64,000 nucleotides of DNA, from positions 40,160 to 104,159 of the forward strand of contig NZ_VFRR01000012.1 of assembly GCF_006385675.1 (NCBI RefSeq), given 5' to 3'. The notes beneath the pieces were generated by a model. The model did no database searches. It was not told the origin of the DNA and saw nothing but the letters and a program-made list of their open reading frames with translations. Below, one piece after another: positions 11,276-21,972 of the stretch (positions are counted from its first letter, which is position 1; each line of letters opens with the position of its first letter). This DNA comes from Maribrevibacterium harenarium. GTDB taxonomy: Bacteria; Pseudomonadota; Gammaproteobacteria; Pseudomonadales; Marinomonadaceae. A program made the translations under genes and the position numbers.

Positions 11276-12388
11276 CTATGGACGGTGTTCCAAACTTAAA
11301 TACTCTTCCGATTGCATTTCCAACAAACGACTTACAGTACGATCATATTCAAAGGATAGACGCGTCCCCACGTAGATATCTGGTATCGCCACAGCGGCGG
11401 AAATAATCACTTTAACGTGCCGGTCATAAAACTCGTCAATCAAGTTAATAAAACGACGCGCCATATCATCCCGGGAAGAGTCAAACTGGGGCACATTAGC
11501 AATGATGATAGTCGAAAATAACTTTGCTATCTCGATGTAATCCACTTGACTGCGGGGGCCATCGCACAGAGCTTTGATATCAAACCACACCAAATCCTCA
11601 GCACTACGCACTACAGGAATATTGCGCCCCTCAATTTCTATAGCGCCCCCCTCTTGCACATGCTTTGGATCAGACACCAAGCTTTTGAAACGCTCTTCCA
11701 GTGCCGCGTCTGCACTGGCATCAATTGGGAAATGGTAGAGTTTGGCTTGCTTCAAAGTCCGCAGCCGATAGTCCACACCACCATCCACATTTAACACTTT
11801 AGTGTGTTTCTTAACCAACTCTATTGCAGGCAAAAAACGCGCTCGCTGTAAGCCGTTCTTATACAAACCATCTGGCTCAATATTTGATGTCGCCACAAGC
11901 ACAGTGCCATTCAAGAACAGCTGCTCCAACAATCCCGCTAGGATCATAGCGTCAGTAATATCGGTTACGAAAAACTCATCGAAGCATAAGACTCTGGCCT
12001 TGGCGGAGATTTGTTTACCAACAATCTCCAGTGGATTTTTCACATCTTCGAGCTTACGTAACTCCTGATGGACCATTTGCATAAAACGGTGGAAGTGTAA
12101 GCGCAACTTATCTTCGATAGGCAAACAGTCAAAAAACGTATCCATCAAGTACGTTTTGCCACGTCCAACCCCACCCCAAAAATACAAACCGGTTTCCACC
12201 GTAATTTCCGGCTTTTGCTTTTTAAGCGCAGAAAACAGCGAGCGTTTAGGCTTTGGTCTGCCAGGATTTTTCACAATACGATCAAATAAATCCTGCAATT
12301 CCTTCACCGCTTCTTCCTGAGCGGGATCATAGTTGAAATCTGCACGTTTCAGATCTTGCTGGTAGCGTTCTAACGGAGTCATTGGCAA
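11276..12388 (-). CDS. zapE: Cell division protein ZapE, AFG1-like ATPase
   Basis: P-loop ATPase that binds FtsZ in E. coli and is related to mitochondrial AFG1/LACE1. Walker A GGVGRGKT (about residue 71-78), Walker B LCFDEFFVTDITDAMIL and the sensor region LVATSNIEPDGLYKNGLQR are present. Length 370 is usual. It is divergent from zapG, an arrangement conserved in gammaproteobacteria. Confidence 0.94.
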   Translation of the reverse strand: MPMTPLERYQQDLKRADFNYDPAQEEAVKELQDLFDRIVKNPGRPKPKRSLFSALKKQKPEITVETGLYFWGGVGRGKTYLMDTFFDCLPIEDKLRLHFHRFMQMVHQELRKLEDVKNPLEIVGKQISAKARVLCFDEFFVTDITDAMILAGLLEQLFLNGTVLVATSNIEPDGLYKNGLQRARFLPAIELVKKHTKVLNVDGGVDYRLRTLKQAKLYHFPIDASADAALEERFKSLVSDPKHVQEGGAIEIEGRNIPVVRSAEDLVWFDIKALCDGPRSQVDYIEIAKLFSTIIIANVPQFDSSRDDMARRFINLIDEFYDRHVKVIISAAVAIPDIYVGTRLSFEYDRTVSRLLEMQSEEYLSLEHRP

Positions 12389-12480
12389 TTAACCGACCTC
12401 TGGTTACATGAAGGCACGAATATTAGCAAAACCTAGCGAAAACCACACCTAATCCTATATTGCCACACGAGTAAATCCGC

Positions 12481-12486
12481 TATAAT
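12481..12486 (+). promoter_or_regulatory. -10 element of zapG promoter
   Basis: A perfect TATAAT lies 28 bp before the zapG start. The best -35 is TTGCCA at 12460-12465, with a short 15-nt spacer. Confidence 0.5.
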
Positions 12487-12513
12487 GGCCTAAGTTGTAA
12501 TTTGGAGTTAGCC

Positions 12514-12972
12514 ATGGAATTTGAAGTTATTAATATTATTGTGTTTGTTACGGGGATTATTCTTGGTTTTGTCGCTGCATTAGCCTTCAAGAGCATGAGC
12601 CAACGTTCGTCCCAATTAAAGTCTTCAGCAACTACAGCGACGATAGATGCACTGCAGCAGGATATCGAGCGCCGTCAAGTGTTGGCAGATGACCACTTCA
12701 TGCAGGTCAACACCCAGTTAACAGCCCTAGATCGCAAAATTGCCGATTTACGCAAAGTTCTATCAGAAGGCTCAAGTCAACTCAGCGGCATTAGTATTTC
12801 AGCTACCCCTGCTATTAAAATGGCGACAAATGAAGAAGAAACCACAGAGCTAGATCTAGCTTACGTACCTCGCGACTACGCCAATAAAGAACAAAACGAG
12901 GCTGGCACATTAAGCGAGGGATTTGGCTTGCGCCGCGATCAAGACGAGCCTTCCACACCTAAAGCATCGTAA
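12514..12972 (+). CDS. zapG: DUF1043 inner-membrane protein, ZapG/YhcB-like
   Basis: Envelope/division-associated protein of the YhcB family. One N-terminal membrane helix (IINIIVFVTGIILGFVAALAF) is followed by a helical, probably coiled-coil stretch rich in Gln (DALQQDIERRQVLADDHF) and a low-complexity acidic tail. The start at 12514 has GGAG 8 nt upstream; the frame opens 12 nt earlier. Its position opposite zapE supports the family call. Function beyond envelope/division linkage is not settled. Confidence 0.82.
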   Translation: MEFEVINIIVFVTGIILGFVAALAFKSMSQRSSQLKSSATTATIDALQQDIERRQVLADDHFMQVNTQLTALDRKIADLRKVLSEGSSQLSGISISATPAIKMATNEEETTELDLAYVPRDYANKEQNEAGTLSEGFGLRRDQDEPSTPKAS

Positions 12973-12986
12973 ACATGTACACCGAC

Positions 12987-13019
12987 AAAAAAGGGCTAGT
13001 GTTTATCTAGCCCTTTTTT
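12987..13019 (+). terminator. Bidirectional terminator between zapG and the NIF3 gene
   Basis: A 13-bp perfect stem AAAAAAGGGCTAG/CTAGCCCTTTTTT with a 7-nt loop lies between two convergent genes. U-runs on both strands let it serve either transcript. Confidence 0.92.
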
Positions 13020-13049
13020 ATTACTCAATTTTCTACATAGAAGTTACTC

Positions 13050-13808
13050 TTACGCAGGGTTCGGCACGTCGACGAATAAAGCATCAATTCCCTCTAGACG
13101 ATTAAGATACTCAGCTAATGCCCTAGGACCAAAGCACTCGGTAGCATGATGCCCAGCAGCGCAAAAACTGATACTTTCTTCTCTTGCCACGTGGATCGTT
13201 TGCTCTGATACTTCTCCAGTAATGAAAAGATCAGCGCCGATAGCGATAGCTTTGTGTATGTAGCCTTGAGCACCACCAGTACAAAGAGCAACGCGCTGAA
13301 CTGTCGGAATCACCACCTCTGCAAGCACCTGACGATCCACAACAGTGGCAACTTTTTCGATAAAATCCATGGTAGCAACAGAGCCCGGTAAACTTCCCAC
13401 TACACCGATAGATTCATCCAACTCCTTGCCAGACTCCAACGGAGCCAATCCCTCTAAACCAAGCGCTAACGCAAGCTGCACATTGTTACCCAGTTGTGGA
13501 TGTGCATCCATGGGCAAATGATAACCGTATAAATTGATATCATTACGAATTAGCTTGGCTATACGGCGATACTTCATGCCGGTAATTACTTCACTTTCAC
13601 CCTTCCAGAAGTAGCCGTGATGAACAATGATAGCGTCCGCTTTTTCAGCAATAGCGCGATCAATCAGCGCTTCACTCGCCGTTACACCAGTGACGATTTT
13701 GACAATATCTTGCTTGCCTTCCACCTGAAGACCATTAGGAGCATAGTCGCGAAACTTCTGCGGCTCATACAGCCCTGACAACAAGGACGTTAACTCTTGA
13801 CGCTGCAT
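13050..13808 (-). CDS. Nif3-like dinuclear metal centre protein
   Basis: YbgI/NIF3 family protein, which forms a hexameric toroid with two metal ions per subunit. Its physiological substrate is not established. Metal-ligand regions are visible: AIIVHHGYFW, YGYHLPMDAH and, near the C-terminus, CAAGHHATECFG. Length 252 is typical. It shares strand with the SRPBCC gene 12 bp upstream. Confidence 0.93.
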   Translation of the reverse strand: MQRQELTSLLSGLYEPQKFRDYAPNGLQVEGKQDIVKIVTGVTASEALIDRAIAEKADAIIVHHGYFWKGESEVITGMKYRRIAKLIRNDINLYGYHLPMDAHPQLGNNVQLALALGLEGLAPLESGKELDESIGVVGSLPGSVATMDFIEKVATVVDRQVLAEVVIPTVQRVALCTGGAQGYIHKAIAIGADLFITGEVSEQTIHVAREESISFCAAGHHATECFGPRALAEYLNRLEGIDALFVDVPNPA

Positions 13809-13820
13809 AGCTTTGCTCCA

Positions 13821-14351
13821 TTAATCAAGTTTAGATAATACAGATAACCCCTTAACAAGATTATCACCAGCAATACTATCCGCTACTAGAGCCAAATAAG
13901 GCCCGAGAAAACCCACTGACAACTCGCCGCGGATCTCCCACACTAGCTCCAAAGTGTCTCCTTTCGAATCTAGAAACAGCTTATTATCAATTGGAGAGGA
14001 ATTCGCTACAGGCTGTACAATGAAGTGAAAGCCATCACTCGTACGGTCTACTATTTGGATAGTTTGACGAATCACGTCTGCACCATCCAAAACTTCAAAC
14101 CTATCTTGTAAAGCAGTTGCCCGCACCGAACTACCTTCTGGCAAAGGCATCCATCGATGCCATAGTCTCGCATCTTGCCAAGCCAGCCCTATCGATTGCA
14201 TTTGATCCGAGCTGATCAATTGGGAACGACGGATAACGTAATCAGAGGGTAGAAAAAAGCCAGCAACGACTAAGAGTGTGACGACTAAAGCCGCCACACG
14301 CATGCCGCTTCTCACTAGCAAATAAGTTGGATTGCGTAGAGTTTCTGCCAT
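13821..14351 (-). CDS. Membrane-anchored SRPBCC-like protein
   Basis: Not a named gene. An N-terminal membrane helix (GMRVAALVVTLLVVAGFFLP) is followed by the pattern LPSDYVIRRSQLI, which resembles polyketide-cyclase/START-like SRPBCC proteins, then W-rich sequence (AWQDARLWHRWMPLPEGSS) and VWEIRGELSVGFLGPYLAL. These proteins bind hydrophobic ligands in a deep cavity; the ligand here is unknown. It sits 4 bp after hisD and could be cotranscribed with it. Family call moderate, function unknown. Confidence 0.65.
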   Translation of the reverse strand: MAETLRNPTYLLVRSGMRVAALVVTLLVVAGFFLPSDYVIRRSQLISSDQMQSIGLAWQDARLWHRWMPLPEGSSVRATALQDRFEVLDGADVIRQTIQIVDRTSDGFHFIVQPVANSSPIDNKLFLDSKGDTLELVWEIRGELSVGFLGPYLALVADSIAGDNLVKGLSVLSKLD

Positions 14352-14355
14352 TACA

Positions 14356-15660
14356 CTAAGATTTGATACGGTATTCGGCTGACATTGCGTGAGCCTCTAG
14401 AGACTCTCCTCGAGCTAAGGGTGAAGCAATCTTTGCCAACTCGGATGCGCCGTCCGCAGAACAGTAAATAATAGAACTACGTTTCTGGAAATCATAAACA
14501 CCAAGTGGTGATGAGAACCTAGCAGTACCAGAGGTCGGCAACACGTGGTTTGGCCCAGCACAGTAGTCACCCAACGCTTCCGGCGTGTGACGCCCCATGA
14601 ATATAGCACCGGCATGGCGAATCTGGGGCAGATATTGCTCCGGCTCATCTACGGATAACTCTAAGTGCTCAGCTGCTACTAAATTCGCCACCTCCATGGC
14701 CTGAGCCATATCAGCGACCTTAATAAAGGCGGCGCGCCCCTCTAACGAGGTTTTAATAATGTCTTTACGACTTTGGGGTTCGATAAGACGCTCCATCGCC
14801 GCCTTCACCTGATCAAGGTAAACCTCGTCAGGACAAATCAATATTGACTGTGCATCTTCATCGTGCTCGGCTTGGGAGAAGAGATCCATAGCGATCCAAT
14901 CCGGATCCGTTTTACCATCGCAAACAACCAAAATTTCGGACGGCCCAGCGATCATGTCGATACCAACAATACCAAACACTTTCTTCTTGGCTGTTGCAAC
15001 AAAGATATTGCCTGGCCCAACGATCTTGTCAACTTTGGGTACTGTCTCGGTACCGTACGCTAATGCAGCTACCGCTTGGGCGCCACCTACAGTCACAACA
15101 CGGTCTACGCCCGACACATGTGCAGCCGCTAACACCAACTCATTAACAAAACCGTCAGGGGTAGGTACAACCATAACGATCTCTTTTACGCCTGCTACCT
15201 TAGCTGGCAGTACATTCATCAACACAGAGGATGGATACGCCGCTTTACCACCCGGAACATAAACACCAACACGATCCAGTGGTGTAATTTGCTGACCGAG
15301 CACGGTGCCATCTTCTTCTGTATACTGCCAAGAAGTTTGCGCCTGACGCTGGTGATAGCGAGTAATACGCTCTTTCGCCTGTTCTAGTGCTTCTAACAAT
15401 TGGGTGGGAATAGATTTGGCTGCCTGCTCAAGACGGTCATGCTCAATTACCAATTCAACACCAGCGACAACCTGGCGGCGGTCGAAGCGATTGGTGTATT
15501 CGATTAGAGCTGCGTCTTTATGCAAGCGTACTTGCTCAACAATCTCATCTACAGCAGATTGAACGCGCTGATCCGATACGCTTTCCCATGCCAAGAGCGC
15601 ATCCAATTGCTCGGCAAAACCTTCGGTAGCCGCATCGAGACGTCTAATTTCCAGTTTCAT
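14356..15660 (-). CDS. hisD: Histidinol dehydrogenase
   Basis: Zinc enzyme catalysing the last two oxidations to L-histidine. [54 protein letters not shown] and [17 protein letters not shown] (zinc and substrate residues) are intact. Start set at 15660 (MKLEIRRL) because AAGGGGG lies 4 nt upstream; the frame is open to 15687. The hisG stop lies 1 nt before this ATG. hisC, which follows hisD in Pseudomonas, is not here. Confidence 0.97.
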   Translation of the reverse strand: MKLEIRRLDAATEGFAEQLDALLAWESVSDQRVQSAVDEIVEQVRLHKDAALIEYTNRFDRRQVVAGVELVIEHDRLEQAAKSIPTQLLEALEQAKERITRYHQRQAQTSWQYTEEDGTVLGQQITPLDRVGVYVPGGKAAYPSSVLMNVLPAKVAGVKEIVMVVPTPDGFVNELVLAAAHVSGVDRVVTVGGAQAVAALAYGTETVPKVDKIVGPGNIFVATAKKKVFGIVGIDMIAGPSEILVVCDGKTDPDWIAMDLFSQAEHDEDAQSILICPDEVYLDQVKAAMERLIEPQSRKDIIKTSLEGRAAFIKVADMAQAMEVANLVAAEHLELSVDEPEQYLPQIRHAGAIFMGRHTPEALGDYCAGPNHVLPTSGTARFSSPLGVYDFQKRSSIIYCSADGASELAKIASPLARGESLEAHAMSAEYRIKS

Positions 15661-15661
15661 A

Positions 15662-16300
15662 TTACCCCCTTGCCTGAACCGCGGCATTTAACATATCGAC
15701 GATTGGCTGAATTTGACCATATTTAGTTTTGTATGCAGCTTTGTTAACCACGAGACGAGTACTGATGTCTGCAATATGGTCACGAGGCTCAAGACCGTTC
15801 GCCTTGAGGGTGTTACCCGTATCAACGATATCTACGATCAAATCAGCCAATCCCATGATCGGCGCAAGCTCCATCGCCCCGTACAGCTTGATGATGTCGG
15901 CTTGAATGCCTTGCTCAGCAAAATAACGCTTTGCCGTATGCACAAATTTGGACGCCACTTTTAAGCGGCGATTTGGTAGGGGCTGCCCAACCACACCCGC
16001 CGTCATCAATCGACATTTTGAAATCTGCAGATCCAACAACTCGTACAAATTTTTAGTAGTGGCCTCCATTAACACGTCTTTACCAGAAACGCCAAGGTCA
16101 GCTACACCATGTTCGACGTAGGTTGGAACATCCGTGGCACGCAAGATCACTAGCTTAATATGATCGTGATTGGTATCAAAAATGAGTTTACGACTCTTGC
16201 TGATATCTTCCGCCGGTACAATGTTTGCGTCACGCAATAGCGGCAGCGTCTCTTCCAAAATTCGCCCCTTTGACAGGGCGATGGTTAATGTTTCAGCCAT
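15662..16300 (-). CDS. hisG: ATP phosphoribosyltransferase, short (HisZ-dependent) form
   Basis: First enzyme of histidine synthesis, joining ATP and [33 protein letters not shown], and the PRPP-binding [17 protein letters not shown] are present. At 212 residues it lacks the C-terminal regulatory domain of the long form, so it should need HisZ, which is not in the window. Tightly packed between murA and hisD. Confidence 0.96.
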   Translation of the reverse strand: MAETLTIALSKGRILEETLPLLRDANIVPAEDISKSRKLIFDTNHDHIKLVILRATDVPTYVEHGVADLGVSGKDVLMEATTKNLYELLDLQISKCRLMTAGVVGQPLPNRRLKVASKFVHTAKRYFAEQGIQADIIKLYGAMELAPIMGLADLIVDIVDTGNTLKANGLEPRDHIADISTRLVVNKAAYKTKYGQIQPIVDMLNAAVQARG

Positions 16301-16301
16301 A

Positions 16302-17585
<1,284 letters not shown>

Positions 17586-17822
17586 TTACAGCTTAGCGAA
17601 TTGATCTGGGGTATAGGTTTTCATGGTAACCGCGTGGATGGCACCGGAAGCAATGGCTTCCTGCAGATGGGAGTAAACGAGCTGTTGACGTTTTACGGTA
17701 TTCAGAGCTTCAAATACAGGAGAAACGACTACCACTTGGAAGTTGCAACCTTCACCCTCAGCAAAAACTTGGCTCTGATCTATTTTTTGCTCTAACAATG
17801 CTTTTACTTCTGTCGCGTTCAC
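17586..17822 (-). CDS. ibaG: BolA-family protein IbaG
   Basis: Small BolA-like protein of the IbaG/YrbA type, linked to iron-sulfur/monothiol glutaredoxin work and acid stress. The VVSPVFEALNTVKRQQLVYSHL helix region and AIHAVTMKTYTPDQF match the family. 78 residues, with a Cys (GCNFQVVVV) in the usual cluster-ligand region. It lies between mlaB and murA as in many gammaproteobacteria. Confidence 0.9.
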   Translation of the reverse strand: MNATEVKALLEQKIDQSQVFAEGEGCNFQVVVVSPVFEALNTVKRQQLVYSHLQEAIASGAIHAVTMKTYTPDQFAKL

Positions 17823-17901
17823 TTCAGCTCCAAAACTATCATATCTTTAAAAAAGCCGATTTTACCTGACTTTCTTAACCTTGTGTCATCCGATTAATAA
17901 G

Positions 17902-18186
17902 TTAGTCAGAAATTTTCAGCACCGGATGTAAGCCATATAAGGCCACCATACGCTGGATAGAATCCGTGACACCAACCAAACTTACCGGGTGACCGGAAAT
18001 TCTAGCCACCTCCAGCAGCAGCGACAAAATTGGGCTATTAACAACCGCCAAGCCAGACACGTCTAACGAACAAGGACTGTTCGGCGATACCTTCACCCTC
18101 ACATCCTGCTTCACTGCCCGAAAACTTTCGGCAGTGAAACTTCCCGTCAACCGACAACAACTAGCATCACATGCAAAAGTTAGCAT
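17902..18186 (-). CDS. mlaB: STAS-domain phospholipid transport subunit MlaB
   Basis: Cytoplasmic STAS protein that binds MlaF and stabilises the MlaFEDB complex. The fold is recognisable from CRLTGSFTAESF, the SLDVSGLAVVNSPILSLLLEV strand-helix and a C-terminal helix SIQRMVALYGL. 94 residues. Its ATG overlaps the mlaC stop by one base. Last gene of mlaFEDCB; the call depends partly on this position. Confidence 0.85.
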   Translation of the reverse strand: MLTFACDASCCRLTGSFTAESFRAVKQDVRVKVSPNSPCSLDVSGLAVVNSPILSLLLEVARISGHPVSLVGVTDSIQRMVALYGLHPVLKISD

Positions 18187-18797
18187 TATTGCCCCTGAGC
18201 CAATGAGGCTTCCCAGGCAGTGATCGCTTCATCGAGATCATTACGACTCTTTTGCACCATTAGACCAAATTGCTTACGAAAGGTAAGACCGAAGTTAATA
18301 TTATTGATCACCACATTACTCAACCACCAACGCCCTTCAATCTGCTCCATCAGAAACGCCACGTTCACTGCAGCGCCCGCATCGGTATAAAACTCAGTGT
18401 CAACCCACACGGTATCATTCCGATTAGGACGAACTTCCGGTAGAACATTGATTTTACTCGGATCAAAATCCAACATAGAAGCACCGTAGGTTTTTAACAG
18501 GGTTTGCTCTGTGACCACCGCAAAACGCTCCCGCTGCTCATCCGTTGCTCGAAGGTAATATTTACCCATAACTTTTTTGGACAAATCCGCAAAATCAATT
18601 ACCGGGGAAATCACCTCTCTCACCGCTTTGCGTAGAGCCACTTCATCCTGTTTCAATACTGCCTTCTTTTCGACAATTTCCGTTTTGAATGCATCAACGA
18701 CAGCTACTACCGTATCGCGGGCGACAGAGTCATCAGCATTGGCATGCCAAACAAACCCCATTACACCGACCCAAGCCAACAAGAATCTCAGTAACAT
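18186..18797 (-). CDS. mlaC: Phospholipid-binding periplasmic protein MlaC
   Basis: Periplasmic shuttle carrying phospholipid between the outer-membrane MlaA complex and the inner-membrane MlaFEDB. An N-terminal signal peptide (to about HANA, residue 21) precedes the Tol-like domain with VISPVIDFADLSKKVMGKYYLRATDEQR and WWLSNVVINNINFGLTFRKQF. 203 residues. 3 bp after mlaD. Confidence 0.95.
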   Translation of the reverse strand: MLLRFLLAWVGVMGFVWHANADDSVARDTVVAVVDAFKTEIVEKKAVLKQDEVALRKAVREVISPVIDFADLSKKVMGKYYLRATDEQRERFAVVTEQTLLKTYGASMLDFDPSKINVLPEVRPNRNDTVWVDTEFYTDAGAAVNVAFLMEQIEGRWWLSNVVINNINFGLTFRKQFGLMVQKSRNDLDEAITAWEASLAQGQ

Positions 18798-18800
18798 GAC

Positions 18801-19259
18801 CTACTCCTCACTGGAATTAAACAAGAACTGCCCAATCAGATTTTCCAAAACTAGAGCCGATTGGGTATCAAAAATTTCATCGCCATCTTTCAGCACATCT
18901 GATTCGGCACCAATGGAAATACCTATGTATTTTTCACCCAAAAGACCGCTGGTCAAAATGGCTGCCGAGCTATCCACCGGAATGTTATTCACATCCGCAT
19001 CTAGGCTCATGGTTACCTTACCCATAAAGTATTCCTTATCGAAGGTAATCGACTTCACTTCACCGATAGTCACCCCCGCTATGGTGACTTTAGCACGCTC
19101 AGTTAAACCACCGATATCGTCAAACCGAGCAATCAAAGTATAGCCCTGATCTTTTTTACTGAAAGCAAGTCCGCTAACTTGAATCGCCAAGTAAGCAAAG
19201 GCAGATAATCCGAGAATTACGAATATCCCTACTAGCAACTCCGTGTGCTTATTTCTCAT
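18801..19259 (-). CDS. mlaD: MCE-domain phospholipid transport subunit MlaD
   Basis: Single-pass inner-membrane protein whose MCE domains form a hexameric lipid channel. A membrane helix (LLVGIFVILGLSAFAYLAIQV) is followed by the MCE core FDDIGGLTERAKVTIAGVTIGEV and LLGEKYIGISIG, then VLENLIGQFLF. The frame opens at 19274, but E. coli MlaD begins at the equivalent of MRNKHTE and GGAG lies ahead of 19259, so I chose that start. 152 residues. Confidence 0.95.
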   Translation of the reverse strand: MRNKHTELLVGIFVILGLSAFAYLAIQVSGLAFSKKDQGYTLIARFDDIGGLTERAKVTIAGVTIGEVKSITFDKEYFMGKVTMSLDADVNNIPVDSSAAILTSGLLGEKYIGISIGAESDVLKDGDEIFDTQSALVLENLIGQFLFNSSEE

Positions 19260-19260
19260 A

Positions 19261-20043
19261 TTAAAAATCTCCAAACATAGCTGCAGTTAAAATAAAGTCC
19301 AGTGCCAGTACCGCAAGAGAACCTTGTACAACCGTACGTGTTGTAGCTCGTCCGATACCTTCAGAGGTCGGAACGCACTCAAACCCCTGATAGACCGCGA
19401 TCCAAGTAACAGCGATGGCGAAACAGATGGCTTTGACGATCCCGTTGAATACATCACGATCGAAATAAACCGACTGCTGCATCAGCGACCAAAATGAACC
19501 ATCATGCACACCAAGCCAGTTTACCGCCACTAGCATGCCACCGAGGATCCCTGTCGCATTAAAGATAATACTCAGCATCGGCATACACATCATGCCTGCA
19601 AGTAAACGGGGAGCAATTACCCGACGCAGAGGATCAACTCCCATCATCTCGTAACTTGAAAGTTGCTCCGTGGTTTTCATCAGGCCAATTTCCGCAGTAA
19701 GGGCAGACCCTGCCCGACCCGCGAATAGTAACGCCGTCACCACTGGACCCAACTCACGCAGTAAAGTAAGCGCCAGCAATTGCCCTACCGCTTGCTCTGA
19801 ACCATAACGAGATAAAATTGAATAGCCCTGAAGCGCTAATACCATGCCGATAAAGGTACCAGACACTATGATAATGATAAGAGACTGTACACCAACCGTA
19901 TAAATCTGGCGGATCAATAGAGTGCAAGCTTCGTCCCAGCGTGTTGGCCAGCGGAACAAGGTTTGAAACAGGAAAACACTAGCTCGGCCAACCGACTCAA
20001 TCCAGTCAAACAAGGTACCACCGGTATGTCGAAATGGCCTCAT
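19261..20043 (-). CDS. mlaE: Phospholipid ABC transporter permease MlaE
   Basis: Inner-membrane permease of the Mla system. About five to six hydrophobic segments, with the family's LLRELGPVVTALLFAGRAGSALTAEIG and MKTTEQLSSYEMMGVDPLRRVIAPR loops. 260 residues. Its ATG overlaps the mlaF stop as ATGA. Confidence 0.96.
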   Translation of the reverse strand: MRPFRHTGGTLFDWIESVGRASVFLFQTLFRWPTRWDEACTLLIRQIYTVGVQSLIIIIVSGTFIGMVLALQGYSILSRYGSEQAVGQLLALTLLRELGPVVTALLFAGRAGSALTAEIGLMKTTEQLSSYEMMGVDPLRRVIAPRLLAGMMCMPMLSIIFNATGILGGMLVAVNWLGVHDGSFWSLMQQSVYFDRDVFNGIVKAICFAIAVTWIAVYQGFECVPTSEGIGRATTRTVVQGSLAVLALDFILTAAMFGDF

Positions 20044-20849
20044 GACTTACCTCCTAGTAATTGGGAGCGGTAATCTGGGGCCGGAAAATGGAACGGCACC
20101 GCACCATCTACATGACCATTCAGAAACTGCACCACCTCTGGATGAGTTGAAGCGCGGATATCATCTGGCCCACCTTCAATCAAGACTTTACCACCCGCCA
20201 AAATACAAACATGATCAGCGATAGAGAGGGACTCTTCAACATCGTGTGAAACCAACACCGAAGTGATACCGGCCGATTGATTTAATTGCTTGATCAACGC
20301 CACCAAAACGCCCTTAGAAATTGGGTCTTGTCCGGCGAACGGCTCATCATACATGACTAGACTGGGGTCAAGGGCTGTAGCCCGGGCGAGTGCCACACGT
20401 CGCGCCATACCTCCGGATAACTCAGCAGGCATTAACTCCGCTGCGCCGCGAAGTCCAACACTCTCTAACTTCATTAGCACGATATCACGGATAGTTTCTT
20501 CATCGAATGCAGTATGCTCTTCCAGAGGGAACGCAACATTTTCGTAGACGCTCATATCACTAAAGAGCGCGCCACTCTGGAATAACATACCCATATTGGT
20601 ACGCAGTTTGTAAAGCTCGGCACGGGATGCGCGATGAATATCGACCCCATCAACGATGACAGAGCCTGAATCGGGATATAGTTGAGCACCAATGATACGC
20701 AACAGAGTCGTCTTGCCAGTACCACTAGGCCCCATAATTGCGGTAACTTTCCCTCTTGGAATGGTCAAAGAGACGCCATCATAGATAGCCCTCTCTCCAC
20801 GCCTAAAGACGAGATCCTTAATTGCTACAAACGCTTCTTCTTGAAGCAC
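20040..20849 (-). CDS. mlaF: Phospholipid ABC transporter ATPase MlaF
   Basis: ATPase of the Mla retrograde/anterograde phospholipid transporter that keeps outer-membrane asymmetry. Walker A GPSGTGKTT, Q-loop MLFQSGALFSDMSVYENVAFPL, signature ELSGGMARRVALARA, Walker B LVMYDEPFAGQDP and the H-loop are all present. First gene of mlaFEDCB and divergent from the CaCA exchanger, as in E. coli. Confidence 0.96.
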   Translation of the reverse strand: MLQEEAFVAIKDLVFRRGERAIYDGVSLTIPRGKVTAIMGPSGTGKTTLLRIIGAQLYPDSGSVIVDGVDIHRASRAELYKLRTNMGMLFQSGALFSDMSVYENVAFPLEEHTAFDEETIRDIVLMKLESVGLRGAAELMPAELSGGMARRVALARATALDPSLVMYDEPFAGQDPISKGVLVALIKQLNQSAGITSVLVSHDVEESLSIADHVCILAGGKVLIEGGPDDIRASTHPEVVQFLNGHVDGAVPFHFPAPDYRSQLLGGKS

Positions 20850-21010
20850 GGGTAACTCCTGCCTTTATAAAAATGATTTGGGATACTAGCACCCTACCCG
20901 AACAAATAAAACGCACTTAACGGATACGAACTTGAATTTTGTAGTCAAACCATCTTAAATGTGCGCCGTTCCTCGGCCCATGCCACTCATTCCTTTAGGT
21001 AATAGATACT

Positions 21011-21961
21011 ATGTTATTGTTTTCCATCGCCTTAGTTTTAGGCCTTGTATTATTGGTTTGGAGCTCAGACCTCTTTATTGAAAACGCAGCTATCGTTGCA
21101 GAAAAGCTAAATGTCAGCCCGATCATTATTGGGGTCACCTTAGTAGCATTAGGCACCTCTGCACCAGAAATGGTTGTTTCCGCCGTCGCTGCAATTGATC
21201 AAGCCGCCGATATCGCCATTGGCAACGTTGTTGGCTCCAATATTGCTAACATCGCACTAGTATTTGGCGCGACACTGCTATTTGGCGCTATCCCGGTAAA
21301 CGGTGGCTTAATCCGTAAAGAAATTCCGATTTTAATTAGTATCACCTTGCTCACCGGATACTGTTTCTTCGACGGCACCCTAGACTGGATCGACGGCACT
21401 ATTTTGGTAACTGCGTTTGCAATTGCTTTAGTGCTACTTCTACGAGGCGCAAAAGACTTTGAGGCAGAATTGACTGAAGAGTTACCTCCCCAGGACAACG
21501 CGCCACTTTGGCAGACACTCGCGAAATCTTTACTGGGATTAATAGTACTTATTGGCAGTTCGAAATTATTGGTATGGGGAGCAACCGGTATTGCCTCGGC
21601 GCTAGGTGTCAGTGAATTAGTCATTGGTCTAACCATTGTCGCGATAGGCACTAGCCTGCCGGAATTAGCAGCATCTATTACCAGCGTACGTAAAGGTCAC
21701 CACGATATCGCGATTGGCAATGTCATTGGCTCAAACATTTTTAACCTAGCGACTGTATTACCTATGCCTGCCTTCATCGCTCCCGGGGTACTACAAGCAA
21801 GTGTTGTGTCCCGTGACTACGGTTGGATGTTAGGTCTGACGGTCTTTATAGCACTAGTGTGTGTATTATTCGTTCGCTCCAATAAGCAACAGATTCCGCG
21901 CATTATCGCCCTTCCCTTGTTGGGGAGCTATGCTATCTATCTCTTTATTCTCGCCAGCTAA
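21011..21961 (+). CDS. yrbG: CaCA-family calcium/sodium exchanger, YrbG-like
   Basis: Integral-membrane cation exchanger. The two inverted alpha-repeats are clear: GTSAPEMVVSAVAA with GNVVGSNIANIALV in the first half, and GTSLPELAASITSV with GNVIGSNIFNLATV in the second. 316 residues, about ten helices. Usually kdsD and kdsC follow before lptC; here lptC begins 11 bp after the stop. Ion specificity cannot be read from the sequence. Confidence 0.92.
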   Translation: MLLFSIALVLGLVLLVWSSDLFIENAAIVAEKLNVSPIIIGVTLVALGTSAPEMVVSAVAAIDQAADIAIGNVVGSNIANIALVFGATLLFGAIPVNGGLIRKEIPILISITLLTGYCFFDGTLDWIDGTILVTAFAIALVLLLRGAKDFEAELTEELPPQDNAPLWQTLAKSLLGLIVLIGSSKLLVWGATGIASALGVSELVIGLTIVAIGTSLPELAASITSVRKGHHDIAIGNVIGSNIFNLATVLPMPAFIAPGVLQASVVSRDYGWMLGLTVFIALVCVLFVRSNKQQIPRIIALPLLGSYAIYLFILAS

Positions 21962-21972
21962 GGACAGCGTTT

